Made by a program: the position numbers and the translations under genes. 14,414 nt of DNA, from NCBI GenBank assembly GCA_902493835.1, contig CABURG010000032.1, forward strand, positions 1-14,414. Direction: 5' to 3'. Below, one piece after another: positions 1 to 6,691 of this stretch (positions are counted from its first letter, which is position 1; each line of letters starts with the position of its first letter). The DNA is from an uncultured Collinsella sp. (GTDB lineage: Bacteria; Actinomycetota; Coriobacteriia; Coriobacteriales; Coriobacteriaceae). Under the pieces are notes generated by a model. That model did no database searches and had not been told where the DNA came from. It saw nothing but the letters and a program-made list of their open reading frames with translations.

Positions 1-1727
1 CCGAGCCGGTCGAGGAGCACTTTGATCTGGAGGCCTTCAACCGCGGCGACTACGCCCTGGCAGACGCCGAGCGCGCCGAGGCCGAGGCCATCAGCGCCAT
101 CCTCTACCCCAACGACGCCGGCGAGCACGGCCGTCTGCTGCGCCTGAAGCAGGAGTACCTGTTTGTCTCGGCCGGCATCTACAGCCTGCTCGACACCTTT
201 GAGAAGGAGCACGGCGCTAACTGGGAGCTGCTGCCGCAGTTTGTGGCCATCCATACCAACGACACGCACCCCGCCATGTGCGGCCCCGAGCTCATGCGCA
301 TCCTCATCGACGAGAAGAAGCTCGAGTGGGATGACGCCTGGAACATCGTGACGCAGGTCGTGAGCTACACCAACCACACTATCCTGCCCGAGGCTCTGGA
401 GAAGTGGCCCATCGGCACGTTCTCCAAGCTACTCCCCCGCGTGTACCAGATCATCGACGAGATCAGCCGTCGTTGGCACGAGTCGTTCGACACCACGCAG
501 GAGGGCTGGCAGGAGCGTTTGCGCCAGACCGCCATTCTGTGGGACGGCGAGATTCGCATGGCCAACCTGTCCGTGATCTGCAGCCACAGCGTCAACGGCG
601 TGGCCAAGATCCACTCCGACATCATCAAGAACATCGTGCTCAAGGACTTCTATGCCCTAACGCCCGAGAAGTTCAACAACAAGACCAACGGCATCTCGCA
701 CCGTCGCTTCTTTGCCGAGGCCAACCCCACCTACGCCAAGCTCGTGACCGAGGCCATTGGCGACGGCTGGCTTAAGGACGCCTTTGAGCTTGAGAAGCTT
801 AAAAGTTTCCAGAACGACGCCGAGTTCCTGAAGGCCGTGGGCGCCTCCAAGCGCGCCAACAAGGAGCGCCTGGCCGCCTACGTTAAGGCCGAGACCGGTC
901 TGGTCATCGACCCCAACACCGTCTTCGATGTCCAGGTAAAGCGCTTCCATGCCTACAAGCGCCAGCTCATGAACATCATGAAGGTGATGGACATCTACAA
1001 CCGTCGCATCGCCGATCCCAACTTCCACGTGACGCCGACGACCTTCATCTTTAGCGGCAAGGCTGCCTCGAGCTACACCTTTGCCAAGGAGACCATCCGC
1101 CTCATTAACTCCGTGGCCGACTTCATCAACAACGACCCACGCGTCAACGAGGTCATGAAGGTCTGCTTTATCCCCAACTTCCGCGTGAGCAACGCCCAGC
1201 TCATCTACCCCGCCGCCGAGATCTCAGAGCAGATCTCCACGGCCGGCAAGGAGGCCTCGGGCACGTCCAACATGAAGCTCATGATGAACGGCGCCATTAC
1301 GCTGGGCACCCTCGACGGCGCCAACATCGAGATCGCCGACCTGGCCGGCCGCGAGAACGAGGCCATCTTTGGCCTGACCGCTCCCGAGGTCGAGCAGCTC
1401 TGGGCATCCAACAGCTACTTTGCGTGGGATACCCTCAACGGCGACCGCGAGCGCCTGGGCCGCGTGATGGACGAGCTTAAGGACAACACCTTTGCGGGTC
1501 TTTCGGGCAACTTCGAGAGCATCTACAACGAGCTCATGAACAACAACGACCCCGACCTGGTCATGGCCGATTTCCGCAGCTACGTGGATGCGTGGGAGAA
1601 GCTCACGAACAGCTACGGCGACCAGGAGACCTGGAACCGCAAGGCCCTGCTCAACACCGCCTCGAGCGGCTGGTTCTCGAGCGACCGCACCATTCGCGAG
1701 TATCGCGACGAGATCTGGCACGCATAA
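1..1727 (+). CDS. glgP: Glycogen/maltodextrin phosphorylase (GT35), 5' end missing
   Basis: Cytosolic enzyme that releases glucose-1-phosphate from the non-reducing ends of alpha-1,4-glucan using phosphate and pyridoxal phosphate. The frame is already open at base 3 and encodes about 574 residues up to the TAA at 1725-1727. Family members are usually 750-830 residues, so roughly 200-250 N-terminal residues lie before the window. Visible hallmarks are FDLEAFNRGDY near the start, HTNDTHPAMCGPELMRIL (from base 252), VQVKRFHAYKRQL, and the cofactor block KEASGTSNMKLMMNGA. In the last of these, the Lys of SNMK (codon 1275-1277) matches the lysine that forms the Schiff base with pyridoxal phosphate. 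The final residues (REYRDEIWHA) are a normal C-terminus. It is followed 107 bp later by glgC, so the cluster pairs breakdown with synthesis. The MalP/GlgP substrate preference cannot be told from sequence; the glg context favours GlgP. Confidence 0.95.
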   Translation, partial: EPVEEHFDLEAFNRGDYALADAERAEAEAISAILYPNDAGEHGRLLRLKQEYLFVSAGIYSLLDTFEKEHGANWELLPQFVAIHTNDTHPAMCGPELMRILIDEKKLEWDDAWNIVTQVVSYTNHTILPEALEKWPIGTFSKLLPRVYQIIDEISRRWHESFDTTQEGWQERLRQTAILWDGEIRMANLSVICSHSVNGVAKIHSDIIKNIVLKDFYALTPEKFNNKTNGISHRRFFAEANPTYAKLVTEAIGDGWLKDAFELEKLKSFQNDAEFLKAVGASKRANKERLAAYVKAETGLVIDPNTVFDVQVKRFHAYKRQLMNIMKVMDIYNRRIADPNFHVTPTTFIFSGKAASSYTFAKETIRLINSVADFINNDPRVNEVMKVCFIPNFRVSNAQLIYPAAEISEQISTAGKEASGTSNMKLMMNGAITLGTLDGANIEIADLAGRENEAIFGLTAPEVEQLWASNSYFAWDTLNGDRERLGRVMDELKDNTFAGLSGNFESIYNELMNNNDPDLVMADFRSYVDAWEKLTNSYGDQETWNRKALLNTASSGWFSSDRTIREYRDEIWHA

Positions 1728-1764
1728 AGGCGCGCGAGCTCCCCTATGCCAGCACGGCATTACT

Positions 1765-1795
1765 CGACGGGCGTGACGTTGCGCCGTGCCCGTCG
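1765..1795. terminator. Hairpin in the glgP-glgC gap
   Basis: CGACGGGC (1765-1772) pairs with GCCCGTCG (1788-1795), an 8-bp perfect stem with a 15-nt loop. No T-run follows, so it is a weak candidate for an intrinsic terminator. It could equally be a processing or mRNA-stability hairpin that sets different levels of glgP and glgC. The gap also holds a smaller 4-bp hairpin (TGCC/GGCA, 1747-1759). Confidence 0.35.
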
Positions 1796-1822
1796 CTAAT
1801 GGGTTAGAAACATCGATGACAG

Positions 1823-1828
1823 AAGGAG
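1823..1828 (+). promoter_or_regulatory. Ribosome binding site of glgC
   Basis: AAGGAG at 1823-1828 lies 6 nt before the ATG at 1835 and fixes the glgC start. Confidence 0.8.
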
Positions 1829-1834
1829 AAATCG

Positions 1835-2983
1835 ATGAGTAAGAAAGAATGCATCGCGATGCTCCTCGCAGGAGGACAGGGCAGCCGATTGGGGGCACTC
1901 ACCCAAAAGATCGCTAAGCCGGCGGTTAGCTTTGGTGGTAAGTTCCGCATTATCGACTTTTCGCTGTCCAACTGCTCCAACTCGGGCATCGACACGGTGG
2001 GCGTTCTGACGCAGTATCGCCCCTACCTGCTGCATGCCTATGTGGGCTCCGGCGAGGCGTGGGATCTGGACAGCCGCGACGGCGGCGTGTCGATCCTGCC
2101 GCCGTACGAGACGCAGACCGGCGGCGCCTGGTATGCGGGCACGGCCGACGCCATTACGCAGAACCTCGACTACATTAAGGCCAACGACCCCAAGTACGTC
2201 CTGATTCTTTCGGGCGATCACCTGTATCGCATGGACTACCGCAAGATGCTCAAGACGCACATTGAGAACAACGCCGACCTCACGGTGAGCGTTATGCCCG
2301 TGCCGTGGGAGGAGGCCAGCCGCTTTGGCATCCTGACCACCGACCCCGAGGACGGCCGCATCACCAAGTTCACCGAGAAGCCCGATAAGCCCGATTCAAA
2401 CCTTGCATCTATGGGCATCTACATCTTCTCGGCCGACGTGCTGATCGAGGCACTCGAGGCGGACGCTCTGGACCAGCGCTCGAGCCACGACTTTGGCAAG
2501 GACATCATCCCCAAGCTGCTCGGCGAGGGCAAGCGCCTGTACAGCTACGAGTTCCACGGCTTTTGGAAGGACGTCGGCACCATCGCCAGCTTCCACGAGA
2601 CCTCGATGGACCTGCTGGGCAACAACCCCGAGTTCGATCTGTTCGACAAGCACTTCCCCATCATGTCCAACATCACCACGCGTCCGCCGCACTACATTGG
2701 CCCGGACGGCCGCCTGGACGACTGCCTGGTCTCCAACGGCTGCAAGATCTACGGTACCGCTCGCCACTCGATCCTTTCGACCGATGTCATCATCGAGGAG
2801 CGCGCCGTGGTCGAGGACTCCGTGCTGCTGCCGGGTGCGCACGTTAAGAGCGGCGCGCACATCTGCCGCGCAATTTTGGGCGAGAACTCCACGGTCGAAG
2901 AGGGCGTGAAGCTCGGCTCTGTCGATACCACCAAGGATACGGCCGTCGTTGGAAATGACGTCGTTATCGGGAAGGGGGAATGA
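1835..2983 (+). CDS. glgC: Glucose-1-phosphate adenylyltransferase (ADP-glucose pyrophosphorylase), catalytic subunit
   Basis: Makes ADP-glucose from ATP and glucose-1-phosphate, the committed step of bacterial glycogen synthesis. The product is 382 residues, normal for Gram-positive GlgC. The nucleotidyltransferase domain opens with LLAGGQGSRL (residues 10-19), the nucleotide-binding loop. It continues with KPAVSFGGKFRIIDF, the metal/catalytic block SGDHLYRMDY (126-135, Asp128) and the sugar-phosphate region GFWKDVGT (242-249). A left-handed beta-helix of hexapeptide repeats fills about residues 285-375. All catalytic signatures are present, unlike in the neighbouring glgD. glgD begins 4 bp after the stop, so the two are almost certainly co-transcribed and translationally coupled. 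In characterised Firmicutes systems GlgC and GlgD form a mixed tetramer that is more active than GlgC alone; the same is inferred here. Confidence 0.97.
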   Translation: MSKKECIAMLLAGGQGSRLGALTQKIAKPAVSFGGKFRIIDFSLSNCSNSGIDTVGVLTQYRPYLLHAYVGSGEAWDLDSRDGGVSILPPYETQTGGAWYAGTADAITQNLDYIKANDPKYVLILSGDHLYRMDYRKMLKTHIENNADLTVSVMPVPWEEASRFGILTTDPEDGRITKFTEKPDKPDSNLASMGIYIFSADVLIEALEADALDQRSSHDFGKDIIPKLLGEGKRLYSYEFHGFWKDVGTIASFHETSMDLLGNNPEFDLFDKHFPIMSNITTRPPHYIGPDGRLDDCLVSNGCKIYGTARHSILSTDVIIEERAVVEDSVLLPGAHVKSGAHICRAILGENSTVEEGVKLGSVDTTKDTAVVGNDVVIGKGE

Positions 2984-2987
2984 TCCG

Positions 2988-4115
2988 ATGATCAATCGCA
3001 AGGCCATCGGTTATATCACCGCTAACTACTCTTCGACCTACGGCAGCGTCCTGCTCAAGGACCGCCCCATCGCGTCCGTTCCGTTTTTGGGCCGCTACCG
3101 CTTGATTGACTTTCCGCTGTCCAACATGATGAATGCCGGTATCAAGACCGTCGGCGTCGTCATGCCGGGCAACTACCGCTCGCTGATCGATCACGTCGGC
3201 TCGGGCAAGGACTGGGGCCTGGACCGCAAGAAGGGCGGCCTGTTCATGGTGCCCGGCAACGCGTATGGCACCACCAAGGGCGGCATGCGCTTCCTGCTGC
3301 GCGACATCATCTCCAACAAGACGCTGTTCCAGCGCTCGGACAAGCCCTACGTTGTGATGATGGGCACCAACATCATCTTTAACATGGACCTCAACACCAT
3401 CATCGACGCACACGAGAACTCCGGTGCCCAGATGACCGTGGTGTACTGCAAGGCCACGCGCAACGTCGATGACGAGACCAAGCTCGAGATTAACGAGAAC
3501 GGCCGCCTGACGGGCGTGAGCGCCGGCGTCGTGTACGGCGACAACGCCTCTATGGACTGCTGCATCGTCAACCGCGAGACGCTGCTCGAGATCATCGACC
3601 ACTACCAGGCTGCCGACTATCTGGACCTGCTCGAGGCACTCCAGGGCGATTTTGGCAACATCGACGTGTGCAGCTACGAGTACAAGGGCGAGGTCGTGGG
3701 CGTGTTTAGCGAGAAGTCGCTGTATCGCCGCAGCATGGATCTGCTCGACCAGACCGTGGCCGACCAGCTCTTCGATCCCGAGCGCCCGATCCTGACCAAG
3801 GCTCACGACGTGCCGCCTTCGCGCTATGCGACCGGCAGCCACGCGTGCAACTCGATCATCTCGGCCGGTTGCATCATCAAGGGCACCGTGCGCAACTCGA
3901 TCCTGTCACGCGGCGTTGTGGTTGAGGAAGGCGCTTCGGTGACCAACTCGATCATCAACCAGAGCTGCATCATCAAGAGCGGCGCCCGCGTCGAGAATGC
4001 CATCCTGGACAAGAACAACGTGGTCCCCACCAACACCGAGCTTCGCGGCACGCCCGAGAACATCCTGGTGCTGGGCAAGGCTCCGTTAACTTCCGACACC
4101 ACCATCGTACGTTAA
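2988..4115 (+). CDS. glgD: GlgD, regulatory-type paralogue of ADP-glucose pyrophosphorylase
   Basis: A 375-residue paralogue of GlgC that lacks the catalytic signatures. The N-terminus (MINRKAIGYITANYSSTYGS) has no GGxGxRL nucleotide loop. The block aligning with GlgC SGDHLYRMD reads MGTNIIFNMD (125-134), so the catalytic Asp128 is Asn128. The fold is kept: VPFLGRYRLIDFPLSN (31-46) and a C-terminal beta-helix of hexapeptide repeats at about 285-345 (for example NSIISAGCIIKGTVRNSIL). In known GlgC/GlgD pairs this subunit modulates the catalytic GlgC, which is the expected role here. The start at ATG 2988 is preferred because GAAGGGGGAA (2971-2980) is a good ribosome site 7 nt upstream. A longer version from a TTG at 2949 would overlap glgC by 35 bp and is not needed. 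Confidence 0.93.
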   Translation: MINRKAIGYITANYSSTYGSVLLKDRPIASVPFLGRYRLIDFPLSNMMNAGIKTVGVVMPGNYRSLIDHVGSGKDWGLDRKKGGLFMVPGNAYGTTKGGMRFLLRDIISNKTLFQRSDKPYVVMMGTNIIFNMDLNTIIDAHENSGAQMTVVYCKATRNVDDETKLEINENGRLTGVSAGVVYGDNASMDCCIVNRETLLEIIDHYQAADYLDLLEALQGDFGNIDVCSYEYKGEVVGVFSEKSLYRRSMDLLDQTVADQLFDPERPILTKAHDVPPSRYATGSHACNSIISAGCIIKGTVRNSILSRGVVVEEGASVTNSIINQSCIIKSGARVENAILDKNNVVPTNTELRGTPENILVLGKAPLTSDTTIVR

Positions 4116-4147
4116 CGTTGGCACCGCAACATCGCTCGTAACATGTA

Positions 4148-4181
4148 GAATAGCCGCCCGGTTTGCGCCAGGCGGCTATTC
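4148..4181 (+). terminator. Strong hairpin between glgD and glgA (terminator or attenuator)
   Basis: GAATAGCCGCC (4148-4158) and GGCGGCTATTC (4171-4181) form a perfect 11-bp stem around a 12-nt loop. The sequence after the stem (TCGAATTAC) is not a T-run, so termination may be partial. It ends only 14 nt before the glgA ribosome site, so it could reduce read-through from glgCD or influence glgA translation. No convincing promoter is visible between the hairpin and glgA. Confidence 0.55.
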
Positions 4182-4205
4182 TCGAATTACAACATGGGAG
4201 ACAAT

Positions 4206-6473
4206 ATGGCAGATTCCAGCAAAAAGATGCAGATCGTGTTTGCCTCGGCCGAGTGCGCACCGTTTGTTAAGACCGGTGGCCTGGGCGACGTGGCGGGCTC
4301 GCTGCCTGCGGCGCTTGTGCGCGCCGGCGCCGAAGTCATCGTGATGGTGCCCAAGTACGCCACCATCAAGGACGAGTACAAGGCGCAGATGGAGCACTTC
4401 TCCGACTTTTACGTGAGCCTGGGCTGGCGCAACGAGTACTGCGGGCTCGAGAAGCTCGAGCACGACGGCGTCACCTATATGTTCATCGACAACGAGCGCT
4501 ATTTTGCGCGCGACTATCCGTATGGCTTCTTTGACGACGGCGAGCGCTTTGCGTTCTTCTCCAAGGCCATCACCGAGAGCCTGCAGCACCTGCCGGCCGG
4601 CTTTGAGTGCGACATCCTGCACTGCAACGACTGGCAGACGGCACTGGCGCCCGTGTTCTTGCGCGAGTTCTACCAGGGCCTGCCGCTGTACGACCGCGTC
4701 AAGACCGTGTTCTCGATCCACAACGTGGCGTTCCAGGGCCAGTTTAGCGACACCGTGATGGAGGACATCCTGGGCGTGGCGCACATTCCGGCGGCCGCCT
4801 CTCAGCTGCGTTGCGACGCCTACAGCATCAACTACATGCTGGGCGCGCTGCGCTATGCGGATGCCATCACCACGGTGAGCCCCACCTATGCCAACGAGAT
4901 CCAGACGCCCGAGTTTGGCGAGGGCCTGGACGGTGTGCTGCGTGAGCGCTCCTATGCGCTGCAGGGTATTTTGAACGGCATTGACGTGGCGGGCTTTGAC
5001 CCGGCGACCGACAAGCGCATTGCCGCAAACTACACGGTTGAGGACCGTTCCGGCAAGGCCGTGTGCAAGGCCAAGCTGCAGGAAGAGCTGGGTCTCGAGG
5101 TTCGCGACGACCGTCCGCTCATGGTGATGGTCACGCGCCTGACGCGCCAGAAGGGCATGGACCTGGTCATGTACGCGCTCGACCGCATCCTGTCCGGCGG
5201 TGTGCAGGTAGCGGTGCTGGGCACCGGCGACCGCGACTACGAGGACGGCCTGCGCTACTTCCAGGACAAGTACCCCGGCACCATGGCCGCACGCATCGAG
5301 TTCGATCCTGCGCTTTCGCAGCGCATGTACGCCGCCGCCGATATGTTCCTGATGCCTTCGAAGTTTGAGCCCTGCGGCCTGTCGCAGATCATCGCCATGC
5401 GCTACGGCACCCTGCCCATCGTGCGCGAAACCGGTGGTCTGAAGGACACGGTGGTCCCGTATAACGAGTTTACCGGCGAGGGCACGGGCTTCTCGTTTAC
5501 CCACTTTAACGGCGACGAGATGGGCGACGCCGTGTTCCGCGCAGCACGCCTGTTCTGGGATAACCGCGATGCCTGGAACCAGCTGGTCACGCAGGCCATG
5601 AGCCAGGACTTTAGCTGGACGCGCTCGGCCGATAAATATCTGGACCTGTACTTCTTTATGCATCCGGAGATCGAGAGGCCGGCGGCTGTGGTTGAGGCCG
5701 CGGCTGAGAAGGCTGAGGCCGAGCCCGAGGTTGTGGCCGAGCCCGAGCCCAAGGCCGAGCCGGTTGTTGAGGAACCCAAGGCTGAGGAGAAGCCGGTTGT
5801 GGCTGAAGCTGAGGTAAAGGTTGAGGCAGCTCCCGAGGCTGAGGCTAAGCCGTCTGCAAAGCCTGCCGCCAAGAAGACCACGACGCGCAAGACGACGGCC
5901 AAGAAGGCCACTGCGACCAAGGCGACGACAACCAAGACCACCGTTACCAAGGCAACGACGACGCGCAAGCGCACGACCGCCGCTGCCAAGAAGGCCGCCG
6001 AGGCCGAGGCTGCTCCCGAGGTAAAGGCTGATGCCGCCGTCGAGGCCAAGCCCGCCGTCGAGGCCAAGCCCGCCGTCAAGGCACCGGCCAAGACCACTGC
6101 CAAGAAGTCGACCGCGACCGCCAAGAAGGCAACGGCAGCCAAGAAGACCACGACAACGAAGGCGACGACCACGAAGGCCGCCACGACCAAGGCAGCCGCA
6201 AAGCCGGCCGCCAAAGTCGAGGAGACTCCCGTCGAGGCAAAGCCGGCCGCCAAGACCACCACGCGCAAGCGCTCTACGACGACGGCCAAAAAGACCACGA
6301 CCAAGACAGCCGCCCCCAAGGCAGAGGCTAAGGTCGAGGCCAAGCCCGCAGTAAAGGCCAAGCCCGAGCCCTCCAAGAAGGCCCCGGTCTCCCCCGCCGC
6401 CGCGACCGAGGAAAAGGCTCCGACCAAAAAGACGTCCGTCCGCAAGGCAACGGCCACCCGCAAGCGCCGCTAG
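4206..6473 (+). CDS. glgA: Glycogen synthase (GT5) with a 265-residue histone H1-like C-terminal tail
   Basis: Transfers glucose from ADP-glucose to growing alpha-1,4-glucan. Residues 1 to about 485 are a complete GT5 synthase: KTGGLGDVAGSLP (22-34, ADP-glucose binding), IHNVAFQG (171-178), NGID (257-260), VTRLTRQKGMDL (309-320), the catalytic EPCGLSQ (388-394) and ETGGLKDTV. Typical GlgA is 475-490 residues, whereas this frame runs to 755. Residues 491-549 are acidic and rich in Glu, Ala, Pro and Val (about 17 Glu). Residues 550-755 are rich in Lys, Thr, Ala and Pro with motifs such as KKATATK, KATTTK and TTTRKR, broken by two short acidic spacers and ending TRKRR. By hand count about 47 of the last 215 residues are Lys. 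This resembles histone H1 and actinobacterial HU tails and is probably disordered. ATG 4206 is chosen because GGGAG (4196-4200) sits 5 nt upstream; the in-frame ATG at 4194 has no ribosome site. Confidence 0.95.
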   Translation: MADSSKKMQIVFASAECAPFVKTGGLGDVAGSLPAALVRAGAEVIVMVPKYATIKDEYKAQMEHFSDFYVSLGWRNEYCGLEKLEHDGVTYMFIDNERYFARDYPYGFFDDGERFAFFSKAITESLQHLPAGFECDILHCNDWQTALAPVFLREFYQGLPLYDRVKTVFSIHNVAFQGQFSDTVMEDILGVAHIPAAASQLRCDAYSINYMLGALRYADAITTVSPTYANEIQTPEFGEGLDGVLRERSYALQGILNGIDVAGFDPATDKRIAANYTVEDRSGKAVCKAKLQEELGLEVRDDRPLMVMVTRLTRQKGMDLVMYALDRILSGGVQVAVLGTGDRDYEDGLRYFQDKYPGTMAARIEFDPALSQRMYAAADMFLMPSKFEPCGLSQIIAMRYGTLPIVRETGGLKDTVVPYNEFTGEGTGFSFTHFNGDEMGDAVFRAARLFWDNRDAWNQLVTQAMSQDFSWTRSADKYLDLYFFMHPEIERPAAVVEAAAEKAEAEPEVVAEPEPKAEPVVEEPKAEEKPVVAEAEVKVEAAPEAEAKPSAKPAAKKTTTRKTTAKKATATKATTTKTTVTKATTTRKRTTAAAKKAAEAEAAPEVKADAAVEAKPAVEAKPAVKAPAKTTAKKSTATAKKATAAKKTTTTKATTTKAATTKAAAKPAAKVEETPVEAKPAAKTTTRKRSTTTAKKTTTKTAAPKAEAKVEAKPAVKAKPEPSKKAPVSPAAATEEKAPTKKTSVRKATATRKRR
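6036..6071 (+). repeat. Tandem 18-bp duplication inside the glgA tail
   Basis: Two identical 18-bp units (GCCGTCGAGGCCAAGCCC) stand head to tail at 6036-6053 and 6054-6071, encoding AVEAKP twice, followed by a diverged third start (GCCGTCAAGGC). This marks an acidic spacer within the basic tail and shows that the tail can grow by in-frame duplication. Confidence 0.85.
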
Positions 6474-6509
6474 CCCACAGACGATCCAAAACCTAATCAA
6501 ACCTTAAGC

Positions 6510-6536
6510 AAGGGGCGCTCCAAACGGGCGCCCCTT
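6510..6536 (+). terminator. Terminator after glgA
   Basis: AAGGGGCGC (6510-6518) pairs with GCGCCCCTT (6528-6536), a 9-bp GC-rich stem with a 9-nt loop, followed by CTCTGT. It lies 36 bp past the glgA stop and probably ends the glg transcript, leaving the next gene to its own promoter. Confidence 0.7.
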
Positions 6537-6548
6537 CTCTGTAGATAG

Positions 6549-6593
6549 TTGGTAAAACGATTTTCTAGGACAACCGTTCGCCGATGGTAAACG
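6549..6593. promoter_or_regulatory. Paired LacI-like sites upstream of the GH13-GH77 gene
   Basis: TTGGTAAAACG (6549-6559) and GATGGTAAACG (6583-6593) share the core GGTAAA(A)CG, with their CG centres 34 bp apart. The first continues as AAAACGATTTT, a near-palindrome around CG, which is the style of LacI-family operators. They lie in the gap between the glgA terminator and the maltodextrin enzyme gene, where a MalR-type regulator would be expected. This is inference; no regulator gene is in the window. Confidence 0.3.
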
Positions 6594-6600
6594 GATGTTG

Positions 6601-6630
6601 TTTATACAGCCCGTGTACAACAGATATACT
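6601..6630 (+). promoter_or_regulatory. Possible promoter of the GH13-GH77 gene
   Basis: TATACT at 6625-6630 is a good -10 candidate. The best -35 at workable spacing is the poor TTTATA (6601-6606, 18 bp); TTGTTT at 6598 would be 21 bp away. The location, after a terminator and about 62 nt before the start codon, fits a promoter. A CATGGCC/GGCCATG hairpin (6651-6668) would lie in the leader. Confidence 0.35.
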
Positions 6631-6691
6631 TACATCTTGTGCGTAAAGCCCATGGCCAGCAGGCCATGATTCTATTGAACTGGACCGTACT

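Noticed and set aside
2949..2987. Upstream TTG start for glgD
   Set aside because: It would overlap glgC by 35 bp and add residues not typical of GlgD. ATG 2988 has a strong ribosome site.
5676..6473. glgA tail as a frameshift artefact or separate gene
   Set aside because: The frame is continuous with no ribosome site or suitable start at the boundary, codon use stays similar, and a terminator hairpin follows the final stop.
4176..6500. 774-residue open frame antisense to glgA
   Set aside because: It mirrors the GC-biased codons of glgA, gives Gly/Leu/Arg low-complexity sequence opposite the K/T/A tail, and has no recognisable domain. The glgA frame has all GT5 motifs.
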